Shown piece by piece: positions 10,101-18,480 of a stretch of DNA of 40,987 nt; the stretch's first letter is position 1; every line of letters starts with the position of its first letter. The translations under genes and the position numbers were made by a program. Source of the DNA: an uncultured Chloroflexota bacterium (lineage in GTDB: Bacteria > Chloroflexota > Anaerolineae > UBA4142 > SHND01); the NCBI GenBank assembly GCA_937870825.1, contig CALMZO010000420.1, positions 1 to 40,987 on the forward strand, in the 5' to 3' direction. The notes beneath the pieces were generated by a model. The model saw nothing but the letters and a program-made list of their open reading frames with translations, had not been told where the DNA came from and searched no databases.

Positions 10101-10439
10101 GGCAACGCGTCCCAGCAGCAAGATTGTGTTGAGCGCGATGATGATGTAAATGGCCAGATAGCCGCTTTGCATACCGCCCAACATGTGAATCGTAAGCGCG
10201 CTTGTGGCAATGTCGACGATGAACGACAGCGTGAGGACGCGAACGGGGTCAAAACGGCGGAGCAGCGGGAGGAGCGCAAGACTGGCAACCAGGTCAAGGG
10301 CAATGAGGGCAATGAGCCAGGGCAGCAAAGGAATCGGGGCGATGCCCAAGAGGACGAACCCGCTCAGCAGCGCGAGCGCAAGCACGACCATGCGCCCGCG
10401 ATTCCAGGCGCGATAGTACTGTTTGCCAAACTCGGTCAT
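4155..10439 (-). CDS. Membrane sensor histidine kinase with ten GAF domains (2094 residues)
   Basis: Six hydrophobic segments (about residues 17-174) form an N-terminal membrane anchor. A coiled coil leads into ten successive GAF domains of roughly 165-175 residues each (about 200-1885). Each ends in a helix of the type LANQxAxALExARLF that links to the next. The C terminus (about 1887-2094) is an HWE/HisKA_2-type kinase with ELSHRVKNN, an N box (LVLNELATNSLRHGF), NGSGLP and GLGLNLVRTLV. GAF 7 and GAF 9 look most divergent. GAF domains usually bind small molecules, haem, nucleotides or bilins; no Cys characteristic of bilin attachment could be assigned, so ligands are unknown. The downstream REC-kinase protein is the obvious partner. 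No clear Shine-Dalgarno precedes ATG 10439. Confidence 0.95.
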   Translation of the reverse strand: MTEFGKQYYRAWNRGRMVVLALALLSGFVLLGIAPIPLLPWLIALIALDLVASLALLPLLRRFDPVRVLTLSFIVDIATSALTIHMLGGMQSGYLAIYIIIALNTILLLGRVAFVRITALISLLFLIHLGMAIFGLDNDPRAIPFAIQSTAQILIFGALIYVAFFTASMSTILLSRSRDAQQTAETERALAEHEQQRWALINNVALRVQESTTPQQVYSSIAEELERVNLHCAILEWAEPGVSFRVAHVSFSNRLVEFAQAQANLDIRQVRLFVHEKVELARAVTTRFPIFVMDILESSARLLPNIPRPVLQFLVTQAEAHSMLYVPMLTQDNVSGMLLIWGKELDDNDRAPLAALAQQAASALDKARLLTEQRKRAAQLELVTNIAAQVSTAENAEQIIQPLVRQVGERFGYDVVSVLLLDAASNELHVAAAFNTLAELDAKMIRQSVERGIVGYVTQTGQTYLAYDTRTDPHYYSPYPARDPICSELAIPLRAQGNIIGVLDLESTQPNTFDATDIDALTLLANQVSAALTKTRVLALEQKRAAQLALVSEIAARAAIFSDPDTIVRTMVQLVQERFGYHHVCVSLYDPSRNEMEQRFAAGPNSALYPLGNRWNAERGLIGLAALTRQTIYSGDLNNDPRYSADPDRVANSALCVPLVSGRNVIGVLDVESEARDAFDVNDIGAMETLANQMAAALEKARSLQAERRRAAQMALVNRIASRTARLMPAEQLMREAGEMIRTQFGYYNVAVLVREEDKPGVQLVANVGGLTPFLAFPVSLADGIIGYVNATGNTYYCPNTRRDLRYVSPFPKNQTDPVRSELAIPLRRGETVIGVLDIQSEQSEGFTPNDITALEALADQLAAALENARLFESEKARAAQLDAIRVLSLKVTAERDLDAVLHSIVSSAVDLIQADSCTLDIVDETRRELVVRISFNLARDYAGYRLRFGEGLAGRVAQTGIPMIVADYTTWEGRLASQDSSNFAGVLSVPLKWQERVLGVITLHRHRDRPMFNQEELRLTSLFAAQAAVAMENADLVGALQTRLHAQKTLSEISATLLETTEPQMILDQAAAAAVRALTCETAIVFLPNPDGQLVSHANFGSVPGVFKDQPFAPSMESTPGAAFLTKYPVHWSEAEPATLRFVNPLMPQLGYRAGISMPMLVGEQVVGVISISTRNERNFDTTDIQTLSLLANQTASALERARYFQQVQRRVRELDLLFEGFRATASTLDPEQVIARLLEQLVRALDATSAYFVRADSVRHELEQTHEYFSEHAHALERAAVKKRWSIEVMPEVREVLAHQVSLTHIADPTLSEQTREHMQQQRVHTILRVSLAAANQLLGYVSLWETRAPRAWTPDDVRFVQTMASQAAVALINAQLYQAAQTSTRELQALHEASRSINSTFDLRAICESSVNALGDMLGYQQVGIYFLEGDHLELQVQRGYPVPVTRLSLRRRIAARAVMQRETIFLPDVKSDPEFIAALDDVQSEIAVPLIAGERVIGVLNVETTRSADETANKRVLSPSDVQLLTTFANQIVIAMENARLFQETQQALAQVRTLHAASQAVNADLKLEAVLAQVADQFIAALNVDSCTISETDLEHREMITLLDRDPLLAVHTPSGMRFPMSSFEEAMTMYGMGHAQAFREDQSDLEPDVATWLHQYQWRAYVFVPLIAKGEIIGCVELGERKRPRTFDADELQLAESLANQAALALQNARLFRDAERRLQETEALYRFARELGGTLDTHQLGTRALEAAARLTDFDIGEVSLVREGDSALVPFVITGTDYPLSELVIPRGEGVSGWVVEHGRSVRLGDVTRDPRYHSTSPHMMSELCLPLRVGAHVIGVLNLEAKAPNAFDAHTEELMVVFANQLAIAIENARLYEQTKRDAEVKAALLRELSHRVKNNLAAITSLLYLALDEPPDTREQILSETLGRVQSMALAHALLARSGDARVSLVDLGRQVLNDTVRNLARPGAPIQVIVDGDLVQVGARQTTTLALVLNELATNSLRHGFENTGAGELPILRFTVVGLAREIECYMEDNGSGLPGEFAVDTNAGLGLNLVRTLVEKDLHGRFHLERRAAWTRAEIRFQLAEM

Positions 10440-10849
10440 AGGCGGAACAGTCCCTCAATTCCCTCAATGCTTGGGACATGCTTGGCTGCTGTCCAAAACC
10501 ATGCGCGCTGCGAACACCTGTGGCGTCCGCAGCGCGCGCATTGCTTTCCGAGCTTACGATGATGGCACACCATTGTGGAGGATGCCCCTCTTGTTTTGCG
10601 TAGAACCTACCTGGAAGGCGACGCTTGAACGACTCTTTGTGCGGGATGTGCAAGAGCTGGTGCCGAGTCAAAGAATCGGCTCATGCGGCATCAGTGCATG
10701 TTTAACCAAGCTCTCGGGCGTCCACTCGGTCAAATCGTAAAGAATTGTGCGTTGGTCGAGAGCTCACTCACAAGTTGTTCAGTGATGCACCAGCGTAGTG
10801 CAGTTACCAAGGTACGTCAATGGGAATATCGCAACCGCGCAGCAATCCC
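10440..10849. other. Intergenic gap between gyrB and the GAF kinase
   Basis: No convincing gene was found in these 410 bases. The gap must carry the 3' end of the gyrB transcript and the promoter of the GAF kinase, both read leftwards. It contains an imperfect inverted repeat near 10471-10497 (TTGGGACA...TGTCCAA) and a stronger hairpin at 10503-10537. No sigma70 promoter of good quality and no U-tract terminator were identified. Confidence 0.6.
10503..10537. promoter_or_regulatory. GC-rich hairpin upstream of the GAF kinase
   Basis: GCGCGCTGCG at 10503-10512 is perfectly complementary to CGCAGCGCGC at 10528-10537, with a 15-base loop. It lies 64 bases upstream of the GAF kinase start and has no U-tract on either side. 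It could be a gyrB 3' hairpin, an operator or a leader structure. Confidence 0.5.
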
Positions 10850-12787
<1,938 letters not shown>

Positions 12788-12795
12788 TCACCTTG

Positions 12796-13074
12796 TTACG
12801 TTGTTGATGGAACGAAGCGAGCAATGGACTTGTTCAACACGCGAATCGTTTGGCGCGGCAATTCGACCTGGACAAAATAATTTGCAGGGTACAAATAGTC
12901 CTCACCACTTTCGTCAAGCACGCGCAAGTCGCCATCTTTTTCTGCGGCGTGGTCTGGCACAATGCGATAGAGTTTGAGGATTTCTAACGACGTGGGATAT
13001 TCTTGGTTGTCAATGCAAATCGCATATCGAACAGACCTTGGTCGTTGCTTTGTTTGTGTTTTCAAGTTTTGCAT
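12796..13074 (-). CDS. Small conserved-looking protein, second gene of a pair
   Basis: This 92-residue protein has no name that I can assign. Its core, AICIDNQEYPTSLEILKLYR followed by IVPDHAAEKDG and DESGEDYLYPANYFVQVELP, looks like a compact beta-rich domain of a type I associate with small paired genes in cyanobacteria and Chloroflexota. It has no membrane segment. It starts 4 bases after the stop of the 78-residue gene, so the two are surely co-transcribed, and it ends 11 bases before gyrB. A toxin-antitoxin or mRNA-binding role would fit the pair arrangement, but no catalytic motif supports it. Confidence 0.75.
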   Translation of the reverse strand: MQNLKTQTKQRPRSVRYAICIDNQEYPTSLEILKLYRIVPDHAAEKDGDLRVLDESGEDYLYPANYFVQVELPRQTIRVLNKSIARFVPSTT

Positions 13075-13078
13075 ACTT

Positions 13079-13315
13079 TCAACTCACATAGCGTTTTCGC
13101 TTGAATTCTTTGCGTCCTATTCCTTGTGCTTCATACCAATGCAGCTCTGCGCGTCGTACTTGACCATTGCGTAATTGAATCAAGGCAATACCTTTCAACT
13201 TGCGCCATCTTCCTTTCCCATACATTTTACGGAGACGATTGATTTCGCGGATGGAGCTGCCGACGGCGATAGCTTCGATATCTGTAATTTCACTAATGAT
13301 TTCAAAAGCAGGCAT
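13079..13315 (-). CDS. Small basic protein, first gene of a pair
   Basis: This 78-residue basic protein carries a Lys/Arg-rich centre (RKMYGKGRWRKLKGIALIQL) and the segment ELHWYEAQGIGRKEFKRKR at its C terminus. The charge suggests binding to nucleic acid, which is inference. It precedes the 92-residue gene by 4 bases, forming a tight pair upstream of gyrB. No clear ribosome-binding site precedes ATG 13315, so the start is less certain. Function is unknown. Confidence 0.7.
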   Translation of the reverse strand: MPAFEIISEITDIEAIAVGSSIREINRLRKMYGKGRWRKLKGIALIQLRNGQVRRAELHWYEAQGIGRKEFKRKRYVS

Positions 13316-13334
13316 GTTGTTGTAAAAAACAGTT

Positions 13335-13776
13335 CTATTGTTTCTCCAACCGTTCCTTCAACTTCTCCAGCGCCTTCTTCGCGACCGGCAATCTCACCCG
13401 ATTCAACATCATCAAATAAAAAATGTATTGCCCCAATGATAAATCAAAATTCACCGTGCGCGTGACACGCGTTCTGTTTTCGATTTTTTCAAACGTAAAG
13501 CGATGCGAAAATGTTCCCGTCTCGTCACTGCCTGAAAAGGCAAAAACAGTCGGCGCAGAAAATTCGGTGACGAGCAAATCGGCGTGAAATGCGCGCGCGC
13601 GCATTTGCGTACGAACGATATTTTTTCCTGATGCCGAGTGGTGAATCGTCGCGCGGCTCGACGCGCAATTCATTCCCTGCCCATTCGCCGTGTTTCGATA
13701 AATCCGAAACGTACGCAAACACCGCGTTCGGTTCCGCGCGAATTTCAGTCGAAACAGAAAATGTAGGAGACGGCAT
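13335..13776 (-). pseudogene. SRPBCC (polyketide cyclase/START-like) protein split by a frameshift
   Basis: The N-terminal half, starting at ATG 13776 (MPSPTFSVSTEIRAEPNAVF, then AYVSDLSKHGEWAG), is typical of SRPBCC proteins that bind hydrophobic ligands. It continues in frame to YANARA and then enters nonsense. The C-terminal half (FHADLLVTEFSAPTVFAFSG to the stop at 13335) continues the same fold in another frame. The two frames meet exactly at a (GC)6 run. Adding one GC unit or removing two would join them into an intact protein of about 148 residues. This may be a true inactivating slip, a phase-variable site or a sequencing error. The gene lies between the metallophosphoesterase and the small gene pair on the same strand. 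Confidence 0.8.
13591..13602. repeat. (GC)6 dinucleotide run at the SRPBCC frameshift
   Basis: Six GC units lie exactly where the two coding frames of the SRPBCC gene cross. On the minus strand the run is preceded by GCAAAT and followed by ATTTCACGCC. Confidence 0.9.
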
Positions 13777-13778
13777 TT

Positions 13779-13817
13779 ACGTTTGACGTTTGACGTTTGA
13801 CGTTTCACGTTTCACGT
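13779..13817. repeat. Heptamer array, ACGTTTG/ACGTTTC class
   Basis: Five full 7-base units (three ACGTTTG, then two ACGTTTC) and a partial unit lie between two minus-strand genes. The array contains the stop codon of the metallophosphoesterase (13805-13807) and ends 2 bases from the start codon of the SRPBCC gene (13776). Confidence 0.9.
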
Positions 13818-14560
13818 CCGTACTGCTTCATCATCTCGTCCGCAAACGGTCTGCCGCTCGCGCGATAATTTTCAATCACCACATGCGCACCGTACGGCAC
13901 GCGGCGAAATTCCAACGCGACGCGTGCGCCTTCGACGGTCAACACCGCATATTCGGCGACGGCATCGAATTTGTAATCATCTTCGGGTTGATGATGCCTG
14001 GACGCGAGTCCCACGCTGCCCGGATTGAAATGAAACGAGTCACCGACGCGGCGCAAAAATTGTACGTGCGTGTGTCCGCCACAGTAAATGAATTGCGCGT
14101 CGCCGCCCAATGCCTTGACAAATGTTTCGTATGGCGTGTCGGGCAGCAGAATTTCATCATACGACGCGGGCGTGCCGTGATAGCACAATAAATTTTTCGC
14201 GTCCGAAAGGGGAATTGTAATCGTCGGCTGAAACGATTGAATGAACGCGCGGTCATCCTCGGACAATTGCGAGAGCGACCATTCGCGCACCGCTTTCATT
14301 TTTTGAAAACGTTCGACCGAAATTTTTTCGTTTGGTCCAATTTCGTCGCCGCCCGAAAGCAGCCACGCGTCGGCATTCCCCATCACAATCGGAATCGCCA
14401 ACGAACGCAAACGCATCACCGTTTCGCGCGGTTGACAGCCGCCTTGAATCGCGTCGCCGAGACACACCATCGCGTCGGCGGGATGCTTTTCCAAATCGGC
14501 GAGCGCGACATCGAGCGCGTACGCGTTGCCGTGAATGTCGGAAAGAATGGCGAGGCGCAT
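13805..14560 (-). CDS. Calcineurin-like metallophosphoesterase (YfcE/MJ0936-like)
   Basis: This 251-residue protein has the binuclear metal motifs of the calcineurin-like fold: LAILSDIHGN at the N terminus, CLGDAIQGG, VMGNADAW (in place of GNHD), CYHGTP and CGGHTHVQF. It probably hydrolyses a phosphodiester, but the substrate is not predictable. It has no signal peptide. The start is taken as ATG 14560, four bases after AGGAG; a GTG 12 bases upstream overlaps that site and is less likely. The last residues (GRET) and the stop codon are encoded by the heptamer array at 13779-13817. Confidence 0.92.
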   Translation of the reverse strand: MRLAILSDIHGNAYALDVALADLEKHPADAMVCLGDAIQGGCQPRETVMRLRSLAIPIVMGNADAWLLSGGDEIGPNEKISVERFQKMKAVREWSLSQLSEDDRAFIQSFQPTITIPLSDAKNLLCYHGTPASYDEILLPDTPYETFVKALGGDAQFIYCGGHTHVQFLRRVGDSFHFNPGSVGLASRHHQPEDDYKFDAVAEYAVLTVEGARVALEFRRVPYGAHVVIENYRASGRPFADEMMKQYGRET

Positions 14561-14613
14561 AAGACTCCTCACTTGCTGTTATCGGCAAACCATTTGGAAT
14601 GATAAAGGAGGTG

Positions 14614-15621
14614 TTACTTTTTCGTCGGCTTGACGGCTTGGCGCATTCGTTCAAACGCGTTGAGACGGTCTTGGTAATAGACCATTGACGCGGCGAGCAA
14701 CGCGGTGCCGATGAACGCATTCGCCACAATCCCAATCACAACGCCAAACGTACTCACCGTAAAACCATCCCAGATAATCGCCATGCCGCGGTCCAAGAAT
14801 ACGGACAAGGCGACAAGTCCGAGAGTGGACCAAAAGAACGCGCGAAACAAAAGCGTACTGCGTTTCAATGCTTCCCGCACGCCGATATCACTCACTGCCG
14901 CCGCGCTCGGCACAAAGAAAAAGTAAATGAAAACCCAAAACAGTCCGACCGTGATGAGCAGCATGACAAAACCCGCAAACCCCGGACTGTTGAAGACAGC
15001 TGTTAGCAATAACAACACCAGTACCGCCCCGGACAAAAAGCCTGCCAACAGCGCCGCAAACAAAATCAACCGCAGCCACAATTTGGCGACACGAAGCAAC
15101 GAGGCGCCCGCGACAGGTGTCTCCAAGGGACGCACGCCCTGCGCAATCCATTCCAAATACAGCGCGACGAAGAACAGCCCCAGCAAAAAAAATGACACAA
15201 ACAAAAAAAGGAACACTGCCGGTTCCAGCACCGGAATCGAGGATGTCCACGCGGGGACGGGGCTCGGCACATCTGCCGCGTCAACGGCGAGGAGGGTTGG
15301 CAGACGCGTTACGGCATTCAACATAGTCGCGACAATTCCGAGCACATTGAATGCTTCGATAGCTTGTTCGAGCGAACGGCGCGTTCCCTCTGCCACTTGC
15401 GGGTCGGTTTGCAAGGCGGCAACGTTCAATATCTGCCGCATATAGGGACGAAACATTTCCGCCAACGAGAGGCGCGGCAAAATCCACAGCACCACATCCA
15501 AAACAATGGGTACGAGCAAAGTCCACGGACGCCGCCACACCAGCCCCAGTCCCGCGCTCACGGATTCAATCACGCCGAGCGGTTTTTGTTCAGCCACAGT
15601 ACGGGTGTTTGTTTGTCGCAT
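14614..15621 (-). CDS. Polytopic membrane protein of unknown function
   Basis: This 335-residue protein has about six hydrophobic segments (about 35-50, 135-160, 185-210, 218-243, 262-282 and 288-312). A segment near 235-258 (FFFVPSAAAVSDIGVREALK) precedes an amphipathic helix, a pattern seen in glycerophosphodiester phosphodiesterase membrane-domain-like proteins. That likeness is weak. No catalytic residues are evident. The start is ATG 15621 with AAGGA four bases upstream, and a perfect consensus promoter lies 29 bases further up. It is the first gene behind that promoter in the leftward block that includes the metallophosphoesterase. Confidence 0.85.
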   Translation of the reverse strand: MRQTNTRTVAEQKPLGVIESVSAGLGLVWRRPWTLLVPIVLDVVLWILPRLSLAEMFRPYMRQILNVAALQTDPQVAEGTRRSLEQAIEAFNVLGIVATMLNAVTRLPTLLAVDAADVPSPVPAWTSSIPVLEPAVFLFLFVSFFLLGLFFVALYLEWIAQGVRPLETPVAGASLLRVAKLWLRLILFAALLAGFLSGAVLVLLLLTAVFNSPGFAGFVMLLITVGLFWVFIYFFFVPSAAAVSDIGVREALKRSTLLFRAFFWSTLGLVALSVFLDRGMAIIWDGFTVSTFGVVIGIVANAFIGTALLAASMVYYQDRLNAFERMRQAVKPTKK

Positions 15622-15649
15622 TTTTTCCTTTTCGATTCATAACGCGCCG

Positions 15650-15678
15650 ATTATACGCGCGCCGTTTTCCACTGTCAA
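15650..15678 (-). promoter_or_regulatory. Consensus sigma70 promoter of the membrane protein gene
   Basis: On the minus strand, TTGACA (15678-15673) is followed after exactly 17 bases by TATAAT (15655-15650). Both boxes match the consensus perfectly. It should fire into the gene starting at 15621. Confidence 0.9.
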
Positions 15679-15747
15679 AGATTTTTTTCACCATAGAACG
15701 AATTTTCGATTTTTCGCGCATCGCAAAGCGCGCATCGCAAATCAAGA

Positions 15748-15794
15748 ATCACTCCATCATCCCATCACCCAATCACCTAATCACCCCATCACTC
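15748..15794. repeat. Octamer array, ATCACCNN class
   Basis: Five 8-base units of the type ATCACCCA/ATCACCTA and a partial sixth lie directly downstream of the MFS gene. The MFS stop codon (15789-15791) is inside the last unit. Just before the array, a 13-base stretch (GCGCATCGCAAA) is duplicated in tandem near 15717-15741. Confidence 0.85.
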
Positions 15795-17045
15795 TCTTTT
15801 CCTCAATCCCAACGCGAGCCAAAAACCGATGCCCGACATGACAAAGGTCAACACAAATAACAGTTGAAAACCAAACAAGTCGAGCAGCGTTCCACCGATG
15901 ATAGGAATGAATGTCGCGATGCCGAGCAACGTATTCGTGAATCCAATGTACAACGTGCGTTCATTCGGCGGCGCGATGTTGAGCAAGTACGTGGGGAACG
16001 CAATGTTCGCCGCCGTGCGCGCGACCCCGTACGCGACAAAAATAATACTGAACGCGAACGCGACGGAACTTGCCGCGCCGACTGCGCCAAAGCCAAGTGC
16101 CAGCAGCGGCATCACGGGTGTCGCGGCGGCTGCCAACACCAAGACCCAATTCAATTTGTGCCGGTCACTCAAATACGACAAGACCGGGGTCGCGAGCAGC
16201 GCCGAGAATGTCGTCAAGCCGATATACAGACCGACAATCGAATCGGGTGCGCCCAATTGACGCGTCGCATAAATCGCATAAAACGGCGTCGCCAAATCGC
16301 CCGCCGCCAAAACAAAGCGCGTGACCAGATACCGCCGGTACGCGTGATTCTCGCGCACAATGTTTTGCGCGGCGCGCCACTGCTGCGAAAATGTCATCGC
16401 TTCGCCTTGAATCGTTTCGCGCGGTTCGCGCACTTGGGCAAACAACAACAACCCCGTTCCAATCGCGCCGAATGCGACCACAAACAAAATCCCAAAATTT
16501 TCGGGAAATACAAACCCGCGTTCGGGACTCAATGCGATGGCGACCAAATAACCCGCGAGCAGACCCGTCGCCGTGCCGGAAAATTCGCGCCAGCCAAAAA
16601 ACGAGCCGCGTCGTTGAATCGGAATTACTTTGGCGACAATCGTCATGAACGCGTTGCCTGCAAAGCCCGCCGCAAACGAATAAATGGTTATCAACACAAA
16701 AAAAACAATCAGCAGCAGCGTCGGGTTTTGCGCGCCGAACCAGTACGTGGCGACGACGATCAAGAACCAACACAGAATACGCACGACCGCGACGCCAACA
16801 TACACCGGCTTTTTCAACGGCAGCTGCTGCAAGCGATGCGAAACGAGAAACTGCGGCATGAACCAACCGCCATTGTAAATTGCCGACAGCAAGCCAACGA
16901 GAAAACTCGAACCACCCAATGCGGTGACGAACAATGCAAGGGTCAACGAGGGCGCAATCAACGCGTCCACGAATCCAAAAATCGCGCCGTTAAACAAACC
17001 GATGGTGTAATTGTAGCGAAGATTTTTTTCGATAAAGGCAGACAT
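15789..17045 (-). CDS. Major facilitator superfamily transporter
   Basis: This 418-residue protein has about 12 membrane segments. It shows the MFS loop motifs SYLSDRHKLNW in the second half and an RRGSFFGWRE loop between segments 4 and 5. The substrate cannot be inferred; the general pattern resembles efflux-type permeases. ATG 17045 follows a pyrimidine-rich 7-base repeat array with no Shine-Dalgarno in the usual window. A promoter at 17178-17205 lies upstream of the array, so the array would form the 5' leader. Confidence 0.92.
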   Translation of the reverse strand: MSAFIEKNLRYNYTIGLFNGAIFGFVDALIAPSLTLALFVTALGGSSFLVGLLSAIYNGGWFMPQFLVSHRLQQLPLKKPVYVGVAVVRILCWFLIVVATYWFGAQNPTLLLIVFFVLITIYSFAAGFAGNAFMTIVAKVIPIQRRGSFFGWREFSGTATGLLAGYLVAIALSPERGFVFPENFGILFVVAFGAIGTGLLLFAQVREPRETIQGEAMTFSQQWRAAQNIVRENHAYRRYLVTRFVLAAGDLATPFYAIYATRQLGAPDSIVGLYIGLTTFSALLATPVLSYLSDRHKLNWVLVLAAAATPVMPLLALGFGAVGAASSVAFAFSIIFVAYGVARTAANIAFPTYLLNIAPPNERTLYIGFTNTLLGIATFIPIIGGTLLDLFGFQLLFVLTFVMSGIGFWLALGLRKRE

Positions 17046-17049
17046 GAGA

Positions 17050-17147
17050 ATTGGAGATTAGAAATTGGAAGTTGGATGTTGGATGTTGGATTTTGGATGT
17101 TGGATGTTGGATGTTGGATGTTGGATGTTGGAAATTGGATGTTGGAT
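17050..17147. repeat. Heptamer array of 14 units, GTTGGAT/ATTGGAA class
   Basis: Fourteen uninterrupted 7-base units fill exactly 98 bases: mostly GTTGGAT, with ATTGGAG, ATTAGAA, ATTGGAA and TTTGGAT at one end. Degenerate copies continue to 17159. The array stops 4 bases from the start codon of the MFS gene, and a shorter inverted copy of the same class lies at 17615-17646. There are no unique spacers, so it is not a CRISPR array. Confidence 0.95.
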
Positions 17148-17177
17148 AGGATATTGGATTGCGCTGCGCGATGCGTC

Positions 17178-17205
17178 ATTATAAGCCGTTACAGGGGTTA
17201 AGCAA
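17178..17205 (-). promoter_or_regulatory. Sigma70-type promoter of the MFS gene
   Basis: On the minus strand TTGCTT (17205-17200) is followed after 16 bases by TATAAT (17183-17178). The heptamer array lies between this promoter and the start codon at 17045. Confidence 0.75.
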
Positions 17206-17310
17206 TTTGCGCGGCTATCCGCAGGTAGCGTTGCGCGTTAGTCCTTTCCCGGCTTGCACACGAACCTCTGGCGCTGGGACATAAAGCCAGTGGAAATCCA
17301 AAATTGATTA

Positions 17311-17319
17311 TGTTATACT
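17311..17319 (+). promoter_or_regulatory. Extended -10 box just upstream of the 104-residue gene
   Basis: TGTTATACT is an extended -10 element ending 7 bases before ATG 17327. Transcription would begin at or next to the start codon, giving a leaderless mRNA. No Shine-Dalgarno is present. No strong -35 box is seen. Confidence 0.6.
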
Positions 17320-17326
17320 TGCCGCG

Positions 17327-17641
17327 ATGACTGTTGTGTCCGACGCGCGCCGCCGCGAATTGATTGAACGCGTCAGCGCGCAGATTGTCGCGTGGAATTT
17401 GCGCGAACCTGCGATTGTTTTTTTGACCATGCACGCGCCGCTGGCGTTCTTGGGCAGTCAGTTTCTCATTGCCGCGCAGCCATTTGTCGGCATTGCGGCA
17501 GGGGATCGATTCGCACGCGATGTTGCGGTGCTCTTTGAAGACCCGCAAAACATCGAACAACTCATCGCACGTTTGGAGGACCGGAGTATCACCGAACCGT
17601 CTCTCCAGACCGACATCCAACGTCCGACCTCTAATTTCTAA
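17327..17641 (+). CDS. 104-residue protein of unknown function opening the plus-strand cluster
   Basis: This is a small soluble protein with an amphipathic N-terminal helix (DARRRELIERVSAQIVAWNL), a hydrophobic centre (APAIVF-type strand near 28-34 and LAFLGSQFLIAAQPF) and a C-terminal helix (NIEQLIARLEDRSI). I do not recognise a family. The last residues (DIQRPTSNF) and the stop codon come from the heptamer array at 17615-17646, so the tail is probably not functional. It is 5 bases from the next gene on the same strand and appears to be the first gene of the cluster that ends at 26534. Confidence 0.75.
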   Translation: MTVVSDARRRELIERVSAQIVAWNLREPAIVFLTMHAPLAFLGSQFLIAAQPFVGIAAGDRFARDVAVLFEDPQNIEQLIARLEDRSITEPSLQTDIQRPTSNF

Positions 17642-17646
17642 TTTCC
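17615..17646. repeat. Heptamer array, inverted GTTGGAT class
   Basis: Four 7-base units (ATCCAAC, GTCCGAC, CTCTAAT, TTCTAAT) and TTCC. The reverse complement matches the class at 17050-17147. The array holds the stop codon of the 104-residue gene and ends immediately before ATG 17647. Confidence 0.85.
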
Positions 17647-18480
17647 ATGTTTCAGGTTTTTTCTGACCTTCTCACCGCTTCCGGAATCGGCGCGCAACAA
17701 GCATGGATGCTTGCGGTGTTTCTGCCGTTCCTGATTCCATTTTTTTATCTCTTGTATCGCGCGCCGCGTTCCAGTTTGCGCCCGAAACTGCGCGCGATTC
17801 CTGCCTACGATTCGCTCAAGAAATTATTTTCCTTCGCAGCAGAGACGGGCCAAGCAGTGCATGTTTCTGTGGGAACGGCAGGCGTAAGCAGCACGCAAAC
17901 GGCGGACACACTGGCAGGATTGTACGCGTTGGAATTTTTGGCAGACCGCGCGGCGAACAGTGACATCCCGCCGTTGGTCACGGTGACGGAACCGACCGCC
18001 CTGCCTGCCGCGCTCGACCAATTGCGCCGCGCGTACGAGCGTCAAGGATATCCTGACGAATTTCGTTTTGACCAAGCGCGCTTTATTGCGCCGCCGGTGA
18101 ATGGCAGCGCCGTGCCGTACGCGGCGGGCGTACTCGATATTTTGAATCACGAACCCGTGACGGCGAATGTGATGCTCGGTTCGTTTAACGAAGAATTTCT
18201 GTTGATGACGGAACCGGGCGCGCAACGCAATATGGTTCAAATCGGCGGCACAAGCAGTATAAATGTTTTGCCGTTCGTGTATCTCACCATGACCGAGCCG
18301 ATTCTGGGCGAAGAGATTTACGCGGCGGGAGCGTACTTGTTGGATCGTGTGGGACACTATACGTCGCTCATCGCGCAGGATGTGTTTCGCGTGGGGATTG
18401 TGCTCTTTATCATTCTGGTCGCAATTGCGCGCTTTTTGGGACTGGATATTGCCATCGCACGTTTCTTGGGGATTGTATAA
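17647..18480 (+). CDS. DUF6754-like membrane protein
   Basis: This 277-residue protein has an N-terminal membrane segment (about 18-38), a soluble domain (about 50-240) and a C-terminal segment (about 247-275). The core contains AVHVSVGTAGVSSTQTADTL followed by AGLYALEFLADRAA, then VTVTEPTALPAALDQLRRAY and GGTSSINVLPFVYLTMTEPI. I associate this pattern with DUF6754 proteins of Chloroflexota, whose function is unknown. The start codon directly follows a heptamer array and lacks a Shine-Dalgarno. The stop TAA overlaps the next start (TAATG), so translation is coupled to the 214-residue membrane protein. Confidence 0.85.
   Translation: MFQVFSDLLTASGIGAQQAWMLAVFLPFLIPFFYLLYRAPRSSLRPKLRAIPAYDSLKKLFSFAAETGQAVHVSVGTAGVSSTQTADTLAGLYALEFLADRAANSDIPPLVTVTEPTALPAALDQLRRAYERQGYPDEFRFDQARFIAPPVNGSAVPYAAGVLDILNHEPVTANVMLGSFNEEFLLMTEPGAQRNMVQIGGTSSINVLPFVYLTMTEPILGEEIYAAGAYLLDRVGHYTSLIAQDVFRVGIVLFIILVAIARFLGLDIAIARFLGIV

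Noticed and set aside
10677..10760. Short minus-strand stretch with protein-like character (LYDLTEWTPESLVKHAL) downstream of gyrB
   Set aside because: It is bounded by stops, has no start with a ribosome-binding site, and is too short to support a gene.
17050..17147. CRISPR-like array
   Set aside because: The units are contiguous 7-mers with no unique spacers, and no cas genes are present.
15864..17201. Long plus-strand reading opposite the MFS gene
   Set aside because: Its composition is that of an antisense frame and its tail is translated repeat sequence.
17161..17310. Possible tRNA or other structured RNA between the MFS and 104-residue genes
   Set aside because: No cloverleaf with an acceptor stem and TTCGA-type arm could be drawn; only the promoters are supported.
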